A stretch of DNA of 64,000 bases, from NCBI GenBank assembly GCA_035651995.1, contig DASRER010000002.1:427699-491698 (forward strand). Direction: 5' to 3'. The translations under genes and the position numbers were made by a program. The stretch is from Terriglobales bacterium (lineage in GTDB: Bacteria; Acidobacteriota; Terriglobia; Terriglobales; Acidobacteriaceae). Shown piece after piece: positions 33,435 to 43,666 of the stretch. A model generated the notes under the pieces. That model was not told the origin of the DNA. It saw only the letters and a program-made list of their open reading frames with translations, and made no database searches. Every line of letters begins with the position of its first letter. Within the stretch, counting starts at the first letter, position 1.

Positions 33435-36200
33435 CTATGCGATCGCTTCCGCCGCGATCCGCTCGGTGACGAACGCCTCGATCACGTCGCCAACCTTGAC
33501 GTCGGCGTAGTTCTGGATCGAGATGCCGCACTCCAGGCCGTTGCGGACTTCGGCAACGTCTTCCTTGAAGCGGCGCAGCGACGCGACCTTGCCCTTGAAC
33601 ACCACCACGTTGTCGCGCAGCAGCCGGACTTCCGAATCGCGCTTGATCGAGCCGTCCTGCACGTAGCAGCCGGCGACCATGCCGACCTTGGGGATGCGGA
33701 ACGTCTCGCGCACTTCGGCGCGGCCCTGGTAGGTCTCCCTGATGGTCGGTTCGAGCAGGCCCTGCATCGCCTTCTTCATCTCATCCTGCAGCTCGTAAAT
33801 GATCGAGTGCAGGCGGATGTCGACCTTCTCCTGCTCGGCCAGCTCCTGCGCCTTCCGCTCCGGCCGCACGTTGAACCCGATGATAATCGCGTTCGACGCC
33901 GACGCCAGCAGCACGTCCGTCTCCGTGATGGCGCCCACCGACGCGTGCAGCAGCTTGATCTTCACCTTCTCGGTGGAGAGCTTGGTGAGCAGGTCTCCAA
34001 GAACTTCGATGGACCCCTGCACGTCGCCCTTCAGGATGATGGGCAGCTCTTTCACGCCGGCAGTCTTGATCTGCTCGGCCAGGCCTTCCAGCGATACGCG
34101 CGACGTCTTGGCCAGCGCCGCCTCGCGCGACTTCATCTCGCGATACTCGGAAATCTGCTTCGCCTTCTCGCGGTCCGCCACTACGAACTGGTCGCCGGCA
34201 GCGGGCAGCCCTTCGAGGCCGAGCAGTTCGACCGGCGTCGACGGCCCGGCTTCTTCCAGCGCCTGGCTGCGATCGTCGAACATGGCGCGCACGCGGCCAT
34301 AGACGTTGCCGGCCACGAAGCTGTCGCCGGCGCGCAGCGTGCCGTTCTGGACCAGCACGGTGGCGACTGGCCCGCGTCCGCGATCGAGCTTGGCTTCCAG
34401 CACCGTGCCCGTGGCGGAGCGCTCCGGCGACGCCTTGAGCTCTTGCAGGTCGGCCACCAGGCAGATCATTTCCATCAGCAGGTTCAGGTTCGTCTTCTGT
34501 TTGGCGCTCACCTCGACGAACACCGTCGTGCCGCCCCAGTCTTCCGGCATCAGGCCGCGATCGGCGAGCTGCTTCTTCACGCGCTCGGGCATCGCGTCGG
34601 GCTTGTCGATCTTGTTCACCGCGACGATGATTGGCACATTCGCCGCCTTGGCGTGGTCAATGGCCTCCAGCGTCTGCGGCATCACCCCATCGTCGGCCGA
34701 GACGACCAGCACAACGATGTCTGTCACCTTGGCGCCCCGCGCGCGCATGCGCGTGAACGCTTCGTGACCCGGCGTATCAATAAACACGATCTGCCGGCCG
34801 TACGCCGGCGAATTCTTGTCCTGGATGGTGACCTTGTACGCGCCTATGTGCTGCGTAATGCCGCCCGCCTCGCCGCCGGCAACGTTCGTCGCGCGGATCG
34901 AATCGAGCAGCGTCGTCTTACCGTGGTCCACGTGGCCCATGATGGTGACCACCGGCGGACGCGGTCCGGCCGCCTGCGCCTCTTCGGTCGACTCGGCCTG
35001 CTGCGCCATCTCCTTTTCCGCCTGCTCTTCGAAGCTGACCACGTTGGTCTCGGCGCCGAAGAAGCGCGCCATCTCGCTGGCGAGCTCGGCATCGAGCGTC
35101 TGATTGATGGTGGCGAACACGCCTTTCGCGAGCAGCCGCGTGATCAGGTCCTTGCCGCGGATTTCCAGTTTCTCCGCCAGGTCCTTCACGCTGATGCCTT
35201 CGGTAATCGTGATGGCGCGCGTGATCGGCAGCGGCTCGGTGGAGAGCGAGAGCCGCGGCGGCGGAACGAAGCCCTTCATCGGCCCTTCCTTCACGCCGCG
35301 CGGAACGTAGCGCTGGCCCGGACGCCGCGAAGGCGCGCCCGGACGCCCCGCGGGACGCGCCGGCGACGGCGCCATCCCCGGGCCGCCCCCCATGGGACGC
35401 GGCGTGGTGGGATGCATCGGGCGCCGCTCGCCGGGACGCAGCGCCGGACGCGCGCCGGGCGCAGACGGCCGTGGACGCTGAAAAATCGGCTTGCCGGGCT
35501 CAGGACGTCCCGGCGCGCGCGCGATGGGCTGTCCCGGCGTCGTGCCTGGACGCCGCGCGATCGGCTGTCCCGGCTGCGGCGTGGGCGCCTGGTACACCGG
35601 ACGCGGCCCGGTCTGCGGCACGATCACGCGCCGCGGCGGGGCCGCCGGGCTCGATGCTTCTGCTCGCGACCCCTCAACCGGGGCCGGCGGAGGCGCCTGC
35701 GGACGCACCGGCGCCGCCGGTGCTGCCGGCGCTGCGGAAACCGGTGCGGCGGACGCCGGTGCTGCCGGCGGCGCGCTCACCGGCGTTGCTGGCGCCGGCG
35801 GCTGTGCCGCCGCCGCGGGCGGCGCCGCCGGACGAATGACCGGCCGGGGCGCTAGGGGGGTCGCCGCTGGCGGAGCAGCAGCCGGACCAGCTGGTCGCGG
35901 CGCGGCCGGCGCCTGCTGGCTGATCACGCGCTGCACGTCGCCGGGACGCGAAATCTTGGAGAGGTCAATCTTGGTCTTGATTTCCGGCTCGCCGCCCCGC
36001 GAGGGCGCGCCCCGGCCGTCCCTGTCGCGCTCCGCCTGTTTCGCGAAGAACTGGCGCACCCGCTCGGCTTCATCCACCTCGATGGAGCTGGAGTGGGTCT
36101 TTTTCTCGGTCACACCGACCTGCGGCAGGACGTCAAGAATCGCCTTGCTCTTGACTTCCAGCTCGCGCGCCAGGTCGTTGATTCGGATCTTCGGCTGCAT
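33435..36200 (-). CDS. infB: Translation initiation factor IF-2
   Basis: A 921-residue GTPase that brings initiator tRNA to the 30S subunit. The N-terminal IF2N helix ([20 protein letters not shown]) is followed by about 250 residues rich in Pro, Ala, Arg and Gly, then a second IF2N region ([20 protein letters not shown]). The G domain has [15 protein letters not shown] (G1), [15 protein letters not shown] (G3) and AVNKIDKP (G4). Domains II-IV follow to [11 protein letters not shown]. The long low-complexity linker is expanded compared with Proteobacteria. It lies 111 bases after nusA; no ylxR or L7Ae-like gene sits between them. Confidence 0.97.
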   Translation of the reverse strand: MQPKIRINDLARELEVKSKAILDVLPQVGVTEKKTHSSSIEVDEAERVRQFFAKQAERDRDGRGAPSRGGEPEIKTKIDLSKISRPGDVQRVISQQAPAAPRPAGPAAAPPAATPLAPRPVIRPAAPPAAAAQPPAPATPVSAPPAAPASAAPVSAAPAAPAAPVRPQAPPPAPVEGSRAEASSPAAPPRRVIVPQTGPRPVYQAPTPQPGQPIARRPGTTPGQPIARAPGRPEPGKPIFQRPRPSAPGARPALRPGERRPMHPTTPRPMGGGPGMAPSPARPAGRPGAPSRRPGQRYVPRGVKEGPMKGFVPPPRLSLSTEPLPITRAITITEGISVKDLAEKLEIRGKDLITRLLAKGVFATINQTLDAELASEMARFFGAETNVVSFEEQAEKEMAQQAESTEEAQAAGPRPPVVTIMGHVDHGKTTLLDSIRATNVAGGEAGGITQHIGAYKVTIQDKNSPAYGRQIVFIDTPGHEAFTRMRARGAKVTDIVVLVVSADDGVMPQTLEAIDHAKAANVPIIVAVNKIDKPDAMPERVKKQLADRGLMPEDWGGTTVFVEVSAKQKTNLNLLMEMICLVADLQELKASPERSATGTVLEAKLDRGRGPVATVLVQNGTLRAGDSFVAGNVYGRVRAMFDDRSQALEEAGPSTPVELLGLEGLPAAGDQFVVADREKAKQISEYREMKSREAALAKTSRVSLEGLAEQIKTAGVKELPIILKGDVQGSIEVLGDLLTKLSTEKVKIKLLHASVGAITETDVLLASASNAIIIGFNVRPERKAQELAEQEKVDIRLHSIIYELQDEMKKAMQGLLEPTIRETYQGRAEVRETFRIPKVGMVAGCYVQDGSIKRDSEVRLLRDNVVVFKGKVASLRRFKEDVAEVRNGLECGISIQNYADVKVGDVIEAFVTERIAAEAIA

Positions 36201-36311
36201 TCCCCGTTTTGTCCCTTCCGTCGAGTGCCGCTTACGTCTTCATCGCCGCCTCACGGACTTTGAGTTTTGCCGCTCTTTGAACGGCCCAATTCGCCGAACA
36301 AGTTCGTTCAG

Positions 36312-37943
36312 CTACTTTTTTTCTTCTGGGATCTGGTCCTCGTCGGGATGTTCGCCGTGGGTACTTACCTCGGCCACATCCGCCGGCGGAGCATTCTCCA
36401 CGCCGGACACGCCCGCTGCTTCCAAATCCTGGCCTTCTTCCACCAATTCCTGCACGCTCTGGGACGCTTCGTCGGCCGCCTGGTCCAGCCCGGCCGTTGT
36501 GCCCGACATGCCTGCCGCGTTCGCTCCCTCGTCATCCACCGCCGGCTGCACACCGGCTGGCTGCTCCAGCGCCACCACCTGCGAAGGCGGGTCTTTCTCC
36601 GCCGGGCCCTCGCCCTCGGTGAGCACCGAATCTGTGGACGCCGCTTCCCCTGATTCCAGGCTGGAAAAGTAATTATTGACCGCGATACTGATTTTTTCCA
36701 CCGTCTTGGGCCCGATGCCGGGTATCGCCTCCAGCTGCTCGGGCGTCATGTCCGCCAGCGACTCGACCGTCGTGATGCCGGCGGCGACCAGCTTCTCCAT
36801 CACGCCTTCGCCCAGGTCAGGCACCTTCTCCAGCGGCGTCGAGGAGCCGACCAGCGCCTGCATCTGCTGCTCCACTTCCTGGCGCTTCTCTTCCTCGCTC
36901 TTGATGTCGATCTTCCAGCCCAGCAGCTTCGCCGCCAGGCGCACGTTCTGCCCCTTCTTGCCGATGGCGAGCGAGAGCTGCGTGTCGTCCACGATCACTT
37001 CCAGCTGTTTCTCCGCGCCGTCAACCACCGAGACGCGGCTGACCTTCGCCGGCTGCAGCGCCTTCTCGGCGAACGTGACCGGGTCTTCGTGGAACTCGAT
37101 GATGTCGATCTTCTCGCCGCGCAGCTCGCGAATGATGCTCTGCACCCGCATGCCCTTCATGCCGACGCACGCGCCCACGGCGTCCACATCTTTGTCTTTT
37201 GACATGACGGCGATCTTGGTGCGCTCGCCGGCCTCGCGCGCAATGGCGCGGATCACCACCGTATTGTCGTAAATCTCGGGCACTTCGGTCTGGAACAGGT
37301 GCTGCACCAGCTCGGGCGCTGCGCGCGACACCACCACCTGCGGCCCCTTCGACGCCTTTTCCACCCGCGCGATCACCACGCGCACCCGCTCGCCCACGGC
37401 GAACGACTCCAGCCGCGACTGCTCCTTGCGCGGCATGCGCGCCTCCGCCTTGCCGATGTCGAAGATCACGTCCGGGCCTTCCACGCGCTTCACCGTGGCG
37501 TTCACGATCTCGTTCACGCGCCCGATGTACTCGTTGTAAACCGTGTCGCGCTCGGCCTCGCGCACTTTCTGGAAGATCACCTGCTTGGCCAGTTGCGCCG
37601 AAATCCGGCCCAGGCCCGTCGGGTTCGACATCTGGTGGCTGGCCCTCAGCCAGCGCACTTCGCCGCCCACTTCCACGTTGGGGTCCTCGCGCTTGGCCTC
37701 TTCCAGCGTGATCTGCGCGTTCGGGTCTTCCACCTGCTCGGGCGCTTCCACCACCGACTTGACGGCGTACACGTTGATCGTGCCCGTGTCGCGGTCGAGC
37801 ACGGCGCGCATGTTCTCCTGCGTCTTGAGCGACTTGCGCGTCGCTATCACCATGGCGTCTTCGACGGCGCTGACCACGATCTGCGGATCAATGCCCTTCT
37901 CGCGGCTCAGTGCGTCAATGGTGTTGTACAGATCGCTTGCCAT
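36312..37943 (-). CDS. nusA: Transcription termination/antitermination factor NusA
   Basis: A 543-residue NusA, which binds RNA polymerase and RNA to modulate pausing, termination and rRNA antitermination. The N-terminal domain (YNTIDALSREKGIDPQIVVS), S1 domain, and KH domains (AVGACVGMKGMRVQSIIREL, LSLAIGKKGQNVRLAAKLLG) are in order. A helix-hairpin-helix unit (GVMEKLVAAGITTVESLADM, LEAIPGIGPKTVEKI) precedes an acidic low-complexity tail of about 100 residues that I do not recognise from the family core. NusA is a candidate regulator of the terminator in its own operon leader. Confidence 0.96.
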   Translation of the reverse strand: MASDLYNTIDALSREKGIDPQIVVSAVEDAMVIATRKSLKTQENMRAVLDRDTGTINVYAVKSVVEAPEQVEDPNAQITLEEAKREDPNVEVGGEVRWLRASHQMSNPTGLGRISAQLAKQVIFQKVREAERDTVYNEYIGRVNEIVNATVKRVEGPDVIFDIGKAEARMPRKEQSRLESFAVGERVRVVIARVEKASKGPQVVVSRAAPELVQHLFQTEVPEIYDNTVVIRAIAREAGERTKIAVMSKDKDVDAVGACVGMKGMRVQSIIRELRGEKIDIIEFHEDPVTFAEKALQPAKVSRVSVVDGAEKQLEVIVDDTQLSLAIGKKGQNVRLAAKLLGWKIDIKSEEEKRQEVEQQMQALVGSSTPLEKVPDLGEGVMEKLVAAGITTVESLADMTPEQLEAIPGIGPKTVEKISIAVNNYFSSLESGEAASTDSVLTEGEGPAEKDPPSQVVALEQPAGVQPAVDDEGANAAGMSGTTAGLDQAADEASQSVQELVEEGQDLEAAGVSGVENAPPADVAEVSTHGEHPDEDQIPEEKK

Positions 37944-38086
37944 TTTTTTCGTTCTCAGTTCTCAGTTCCGAAGTTCTCAGTTCTCAGTTGGCCTTCGTGC
38001 CCTTCGTGCCCTTTGTGTTCCGCTTTTGACCTTGCTCTTGCCTTTGACTTTGCTCTTGCCAACGACCAACGACGAACGACCAACCG
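37944..38086. repeat. Repeat-filled spacer between rimP and nusA
   Basis: It contains GTTCTCAGTTCTCAGTT units, then CTTCGTGCCCTTCGTGCCCT units, then TTGACCTTGCTCTTGCC and TTTGACTTTGCTCTTGCC, then CAACGACCAACGACGAACGA. At least four unit types follow one another in 143 bases. No gene is present. Confidence 0.7.
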
Positions 38087-38704
38087 CTAGAACTCCGGCG
38101 CCAGGTTCGCCCGCTCAACGTTGCTCAATTCGATCTCAACCGTCGCCGCCGCCGCCTCGTCCTGCCTCGCCCCGAGGCCCTCGTCCGCGGCCTTGTCCTT
38201 TGACTTCTTCGCCTTCTTCTTCGATGCCGGCAGTTCCACCCGAAGCCGTCCGTCGGCGAACCCTGCCAGCCGCCCCTCGAAGTGCTTTTGCCCGTTCACC
38301 GGCTCCCGCGTAACCACGCGGACCTTGCTGCCGGTGAAGCGCTCGTAGTCCCGCGGCCGGACCAGCTTCCGGTCCAGCCCGGGCGACGAAACCTCCAGCG
38401 TGTACGCTCCCCCGGGTATCACGTCCTCCACATCCAGGATCGTGCTCACCTCGCGGCTCACGTTCTGGCAATCATCGAGCGTTACCCCGCCCTGCGATGC
38501 CGCCGCTCCGCCCTGCGCCGAACCGCCTTGTTCTCGGTACTCGCTACCCGGTACGCGGTGCTGGTTCTGCGGGTCCCGATCGAGCGTGATTCGCAGCGTC
38601 CGCGCCTTGCCCCCGCCGCGCAGCTCCACGCTGACCACTTCCAGCCCGTATGTGGCGGCTACCCGTTCAGCAATCCCGCGTACGAGCTCCTCCGCCGGCG
38701 TCAT
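38087..38704 (-). CDS. rimP: Ribosome maturation factor RimP
   Basis: A 205-residue RimP, needed for 30S maturation. Conserved parts are EELVRGIAERVAATYGLEVV, LRITLDRD, GVTLDDCQNVSREVSTILDV and PGGAYTLEVSSPGLDRKLVR. Between LDRD and GVTLDDC there is an insertion of about 28 residues absent from typical RimP, and residues 48-58 of it are encoded by a CGGTACTCGG-type intergenic repeat unit. The C-terminal third is Lys/Ala-rich. It is the first gene of the nusA-infB operon, with a promoter and a terminator-like hairpin directly upstream. Confidence 0.92.
   Translation of the reverse strand: MTPAEELVRGIAERVAATYGLEVVSVELRGGGKARTLRITLDRDPQNQHRVPGSEYREQGGSAQGGAAASQGGVTLDDCQNVSREVSTILDVEDVIPGGAYTLEVSSPGLDRKLVRPRDYERFTGSKVRVVTREPVNGQKHFEGRLAGFADGRLRVELPASKKKAKKSKDKAADEGLGARQDEAAAATVEIELSNVERANLAPEF
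38531..38563. repeat. Intergenic-type repeat unit inside the rimP coding sequence
   Basis: TTCTCGGTACTCGCTACCCG and GTACGCGGTGCTG match the unit family seen in the spacer at 620-652. The stretch is in frame and encodes part of the insertion in RimP. Confidence 0.6.
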
Positions 38705-38712
38705 TTCTGTTC

Positions 38713-38738
38713 AAAAATAAAGTGGGCTCTCGCCCACT
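38713..38738 (-). terminator. Terminator-like hairpin in the rimP-nusA operon leader
   Basis: On the transcript, AGTGGGC-GAGA-GCCCACT (7-bp perfect stem) is followed by TTATTTTT, ending 8-9 bases before the rimP ATG and about 50 nt after the predicted transcription start. This is a standard intrinsic-terminator layout placed ahead of the whole operon, so it probably works as an attenuator. Confidence 0.75.
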
Positions 38739-38785
38739 GGTGTGCTTCGCCACAGAAACAACCTGCACCACAGCTACCAAGGACT

Positions 38786-38814
38786 AATATACGCTCTGCC
38801 CGAAAAAAAGACAA
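38786..38814 (-). promoter_or_regulatory. Promoter of the rimP-nusA-infB operon
   Basis: On the minus strand TTGTCT (38809-38814) and TATATT (38786-38791) are separated by 17 bases, a good sigma70-type match. The predicted leader is about 75 nt long. The rest of the 38815-39013 gap has a run of AT-poor sequence and no gene. Confidence 0.65.
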
Positions 38815-39013
38815 ACGTCCAAGCTGTTGCCGCACAAACACTTACCACCCATCGAGGGCATCCTTCAGCCGCCCCCTTTTCGCCTAAGGGCCTGCCTGGT
38901 TCGCCGGCAGCGCCGCAACTGTTGCTGCTCCGCCTTTTTTCGCCGTCTCTGGGCGAAGCGTGGGCCCAACACAATGGACGCCACCGGCGTCCACCCGCTA
39001 CGATACCTCCCCC

Positions 39014-39964
39014 ATGCGCAACCTGATCGCCGCCCTCCTTCTATCTACCACCTTCGCCGCAGCTCAGACCGCCGCTCAGCCCGCCGCGCCGCTAGCTCCC
39101 GCCGGGCCGACCTTCACGCTGCACAAGCTCGCCGAGGGCGTGTACGCCGCCGTGACCATTGACGGCAAGGGCGCGGGCGGCAACGCCGGGTTCGTGATCG
39201 GTGACGACGGCGTGCTGGTCATCGACTCGTTCACCCCCGAGTCGTCGGCGCGCGAACTGCTCGCCGAGATCCGCAAGCTCACCCCGCTCCCGGTGCGCTA
39301 CCTGGTGAACACCCACTACCACATGGACCACACCGGCGGAAACGGCGTGTACGCGCAGGCGGGCGCGGCCATCATCGCGCATCCCAACGTGCGCACCTGG
39401 CTGCGCACCGAGAACATGAAGTTCTTCGGGCCAAACGCGACGCCCGAGCAGAAGTCGCGCGTGGAATCGCTCACGCTGCCCAGCATCGTCTACCACGGCG
39501 CGGGGCTCGACATCTACCTCGGCAACCGCCAGGTGCTGCTGCGCTTCGATCCGGGCCACACCGGCGGCGACACCCTCATCGCCGTGCCCGACGCCAAGGT
39601 CGTCTTCGGCGGCGACCTGCTGTGGAACGCGCGCTTCCCCAACATGATGGACGCGTCCACCGGGCCCTGGATCGAAACGCTCGACACGCTCATCGCCGCC
39701 CATCCCGACTTCACCTTCGTCCCCGGACACGGCGAAGTCGGCGGCGTGGACTTCCTCCGCGCCCAGCGCGACTACTTCAACGACCTGCGCAAGGCGGTCA
39801 GCGACGCGCGCGCTTCCGGCAAATCCCCCGCCGACCTGGTCGCCGCCATCCAGCCGCAACTGGCCAAAGGCCGCGAGCCGTGGGGCTTCCAGCGCTTCCT
39901 GCCGCTGAACATCCAGCAGCAGGCGGCAGAGCAGGCAGGCGCCAAGAAGGTGCCGCAGCCGTGA
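39014..39964 (+). CDS. Secreted metallo-beta-lactamase-fold hydrolase
   Basis: A 316-residue MBL-fold protein with a signal peptide (MRNLIAALLLSTTFAAAQ). The zinc ligands are visible in THYHMDHTGGN (HxHxDH), PGHTGGDTLI (His), FGGDLLWN (Asp) and VPGHGEVGG (His), so it is catalytically complete. It resembles the broad group of periplasmic MBL hydrolases related to B3 or Glx-like enzymes. The substrate is not predictable and beta-lactam hydrolysis should not be assumed. The ATG at 39014 is chosen for the signal peptide. TACGAT lies 9 bases before it with no Shine-Dalgarno sequence, which suggests a leaderless mRNA. Confidence 0.85.
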   Translation: MRNLIAALLLSTTFAAAQTAAQPAAPLAPAGPTFTLHKLAEGVYAAVTIDGKGAGGNAGFVIGDDGVLVIDSFTPESSARELLAEIRKLTPLPVRYLVNTHYHMDHTGGNGVYAQAGAAIIAHPNVRTWLRTENMKFFGPNATPEQKSRVESLTLPSIVYHGAGLDIYLGNRQVLLRFDPGHTGGDTLIAVPDAKVVFGGDLLWNARFPNMMDASTGPWIETLDTLIAAHPDFTFVPGHGEVGGVDFLRAQRDYFNDLRKAVSDARASGKSPADLVAAIQPQLAKGREPWGFQRFLPLNIQQQAAEQAGAKKVPQP

Positions 39965-39976
39965 GGTTTGTTTGTC

Positions 39977-40084
39977 AGTCGGTCAGTGGATCAGTCGCTC
40001 AGCAGGACCGTGGGCGAACAACTGAATGAATGACCGAATGAATGCGAAAAGACTGCTGGCTACTGGCAAGCAGCCAGTAGCCAG
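39977..40084. repeat. Mixed repeat element between convergent genes
   Basis: GTCAGTCGGTCAGTGGATCA-type units are followed by GAATGAATGACCGAATGAAT units, then a perfect 12-bp hairpin (40056-40084, CTGGCTACTGGC with a 5-base loop). It lies between the MBL gene and the small secreted protein gene, which converge. Confidence 0.75.
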
Positions 40085-40105
40085 CTGCGGGCAGCGTGGT
40101 TCGGC

Positions 40106-40570
40106 TTACTGCTTCTCGTACACCGCCGTCGAACTCATCTTCTTGCCGCTGGCGTCGGTGCTGTGGGTGGTCACGGTCCGGGTCTTCCCGTCCGCTGAGA
40201 CCACGATGCGCCCGTTGTTGGTCACCTTGCCGCCCTTCTTGCTGGTGAAGCTGAGCGTGTGGTCGTTCACCTTGGTGTAGGCGCGCGTGTCTTCATTCTC
40301 GCCGCCGGTGACCGGGTAGTCCTTGCCGTCCCACTTGCCCGTCCACTCGGAATGAATCGCTTTGCCGTCGGCGGAAGTGCCGTCAACCGTGACTTTGGTC
40401 TGGTCGCCCGCGGCCTCATAGACGACGGTGCTGTTCTTGGCGGCGCCGGCCGCGATCTTTGACTTGGATTCGTTCAGCTTCCATGTGCCGCTGAAGTTGT
40501 CGGCCGCGTAACAGGTCAACGCGCCGGCCAGCATCAGCACAAAACTGGTTAGGATGGCCCGTGTTTTCAT
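40106..40570 (-). CDS. Small secreted protein of unknown function
   Basis: A 154-residue protein with a signal peptide (ILTSFVLMLAGALTCYAA) and a mature domain rich in short beta strands: NFSGTWKLNESKSKIAAGA, VVYEAAGDQTKVTVDGTSAD, GRIVVSADGKTRTVTTHSTD. The FSGTWKLN beginning and repeated T-V-T strands suggest a lipocalin-like or small beta-barrel fold, and similar exported proteins appear common in this phylum. No catalytic residues are evident. GGAGG lies a few bases before the ATG. Confidence 0.7.
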   Translation of the reverse strand: MKTRAILTSFVLMLAGALTCYAADNFSGTWKLNESKSKIAAGAAKNSTVVYEAAGDQTKVTVDGTSADGKAIHSEWTGKWDGKDYPVTGGENEDTRAYTKVNDHTLSFTSKKGGKVTNNGRIVVSADGKTRTVTTHSTDASGKKMSSTAVYEKQ

Positions 40571-40684
40571 GCTTCCTCCTTACACAGCGGGTTCCACTGG
40601 TTTTCGCGTCAAATATCCTATTCCCCGGGTGCGCGCCGCGCCAAGGCTGGCGCAAGTTGCCGCTTCCGGCGATGCGCCGTTGTT

Positions 40685-41245
40685 GTGGCGTTTGCGACAT
40701 TGCCGCATCATGGCGCTTGCCCTTCCACAGCCTCCCGCGGTATCCTGAAACTTCCCTTGAATATCTCTGAGCTATACTTACGGCGGGCGCTCTTTCCCGC
40801 CTCGCAACCCGTTGTCCCGCCCGTACTTGCCTCTAAGTCCTGTGTTTCCCCCGTACTGGCGGAAATTTCCGCCCAAGCGGCTGATTCCACAATACCCAGG
40901 GGGAGGGGAGGGGATACGTCCAGCCAGGTCGCCCACACAGCCCCGCGCTGCAACTTCTATCTGCCGACCGGCGCCCGGTGCGCCTGTCCCGCGCTCCGCG
41001 GCCGCCGCCGCTGCCGCCACCACCAGCGCATCTTCAAGCCGCGGCCGCGCAACTACGCCCTGCCGCCCATCGAAGACGCCGCCTCGCTCCACGCAGCCCT
41101 GCTCCAGATCTGCCGCGCCATCGCGGAAGACGCCGTCTCGCCCGACGCCGGTCGCATCCTCCTCTGGGGCGCTCAGCTCGCCGCCAACAACCTGAAGAAC
41201 CTTGCAATGGAAGAGGACGTTCGCAACCATGGCGAACGTGACTAG
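40685..41245 (+). CDS. Small Cys/His-cluster protein of unknown function
   Basis: The reliable part is the C-terminal ~100 residues: RCNFYLPTGARCACPALRGR, RRCRHHQRIF, then YALPPIEDAASLHAALLQIC and GRILLWGAQLAANNLKNL. The Cys spacing (C-x8-C-x-C-x8-C-x-H-H) suggests a zinc-binding knuckle. I associate this layout with a multi-copy family in Acidobacteriota, but that is recollection rather than a search. The start is unresolved: a GTG at 40685 opens the frame, but a TATACT hexamer near 40780 and a GGGAGGGGAGGGG run near 40900 suggest initiation downstream, where no standard start codon is obvious. Confidence 0.45.
   Translation: MAFATLPHHGACPSTASRGILKLPLNISELYLRRALFPASQPVVPPVLASKSCVSPVLAEISAQAADSTIPRGRGGDTSSQVAHTAPRCNFYLPTGARCACPALRGRRRCRHHQRIFKPRPRNYALPPIEDAASLHAALLQICRAIAEDAVSPDAGRILLWGAQLAANNLKNLAMEEDVRNHGERD
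40858..40873. promoter_or_regulatory. Perfect 16-bp palindrome GGCGGAAATTTCCGCC
   Basis: The palindrome sits between a possible -10 (TATACT, near 40780) and the conserved part of the Cys/His-cluster gene, flanked by GTACTTGCC and GTACTGGC. It could be an operator or an RNA hairpin in the leader. Confidence 0.5.
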
Positions 41246-41249
41246 ACCG

Positions 41250-41357
41250 AATTGTCATCCCGAGCGAAGCGAGGGATCTGGGTCTTACGGAGGAAAACCG
41301 AGATCCCTCGCACGCCCTCAGTCGCGCTGCTCCCGCGGGCGGCTCGGGATGACAATT
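41250..41357. repeat. Palindromic element with 16-bp perfect ends
   Basis: AATTGTCATCCCGAGC (41250-41265) and its exact complement (41342-41357) bound about 76 bases that contain inner inverted copies GAGGGATCT/AGATCCCTC. It is the same family as 12172-12256. It lies between the Cys/His gene and guaB. Confidence 0.85.
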
Positions 41358-41505
41358 TTCTATGACTCGGCAGGCCGGCGGTGAAATTGCCCTTACTGCT
41401 AGAATGGGTCTCATCGCGCTCACGCAGCTTCCGCGGCGAGGCCGGTGGCGCGCCGAGCCGCGCGTCCAGAGGCCTTCCTGCTTCCTGCCGAAGCGATGAG
41501 GATAG

Positions 41506-43020
<1,515 letters not shown>

Positions 43021-43023
<3 letters not shown>

Positions 43024-43096
43024 ACAGTTCGCGGCTTACAGTTCGCAGGTAAGCCCAGGCGCGCGCTCTTACCGTGGACTGTAAACTGTCAACTGC
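43021..43096. repeat. Palindromic element of the TTACAGTT type
   Basis: AACAGTTCGCGGCTTACAGT and GGTAAG on the left pair with CTTACCGTGGACTGTAAACT and GTCAACTG on the right. The left arm starts at the guaB stop codon. Confidence 0.7.
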
Positions 43097-43182
43097 TCCC
43101 GCTGAGGCCGGCTATCTCCGTCACCACGAGTTCCATCGCGCAGCAACCGTCACCGTCACTCTGGCGCTTCTGGCTTCCGCCC

Positions 43183-43632
43183 GTGATCTGGATCGCGATG
43201 ATCCTGGTGATTGGCACGAGCTGGTTCTCCTCGGAAAGCACCGGGCAAGCGCTCACCTACGTGATGCGCCTGCTGCACGTCCCGCTGGCTTACGAGCCTG
43301 GACTGAACCACGCCCTGCGCAAGACGGGACACTTCTTCGGCTACGCCATCCTGAGCTGGCTGCTGTTCCGCGCCTGGCGCGCCACGCTGCCCGCGCGCCG
43401 AGCAACGGCCGATCGCGGAAGCTGGATCGAGCCGGCGTGGCGCTTTCGCTGGGCATTGCTGGCGCTGGCGGTGACGATGCTGACCTCCTGCGCGGACGAA
43501 GCCCACCAGTTCTTCGAGCCGGGACGCACAAGCACGATGAAAGACGTGCTGCTCGACACCATGGGCGGACTGTTCGCGCAGTGCGCGCTGCTGGTGACCG
43601 GCTTCGGCAGGCCACATACGCCGGACCGGTAA
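43183..43632 (+). CDS. VanZ-like family membrane protein
   Basis: A 149-residue membrane protein with four helices. The VanZ-like signature is seen in WIAMILVIGTSWFSSESTG, LNHALRKTGHFFGYAILSWL and SCADEAHQFFEPGRTSTMKD, then VLLDTMGGLFAQ. The H-K-x-x-H-F and D-E-x-x-Q motifs are conserved in the family, whose function outside teicoplanin resistance is unknown. The GTG at 43183 is the first standard start, but SLWRFWLPPV directly upstream is in frame and family-like, so the real start may lie further upstream with a rare codon. Confidence 0.75.
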   Translation: MIWIAMILVIGTSWFSSESTGQALTYVMRLLHVPLAYEPGLNHALRKTGHFFGYAILSWLLFRAWRATLPARRATADRGSWIEPAWRFRWALLALAVTMLTSCADEAHQFFEPGRTSTMKDVLLDTMGGLFAQCALLVTGFGRPHTPDR

Positions 43633-43666
43633 GACATTTGCTGACTTGGTGATTTGGCGATTTGGG

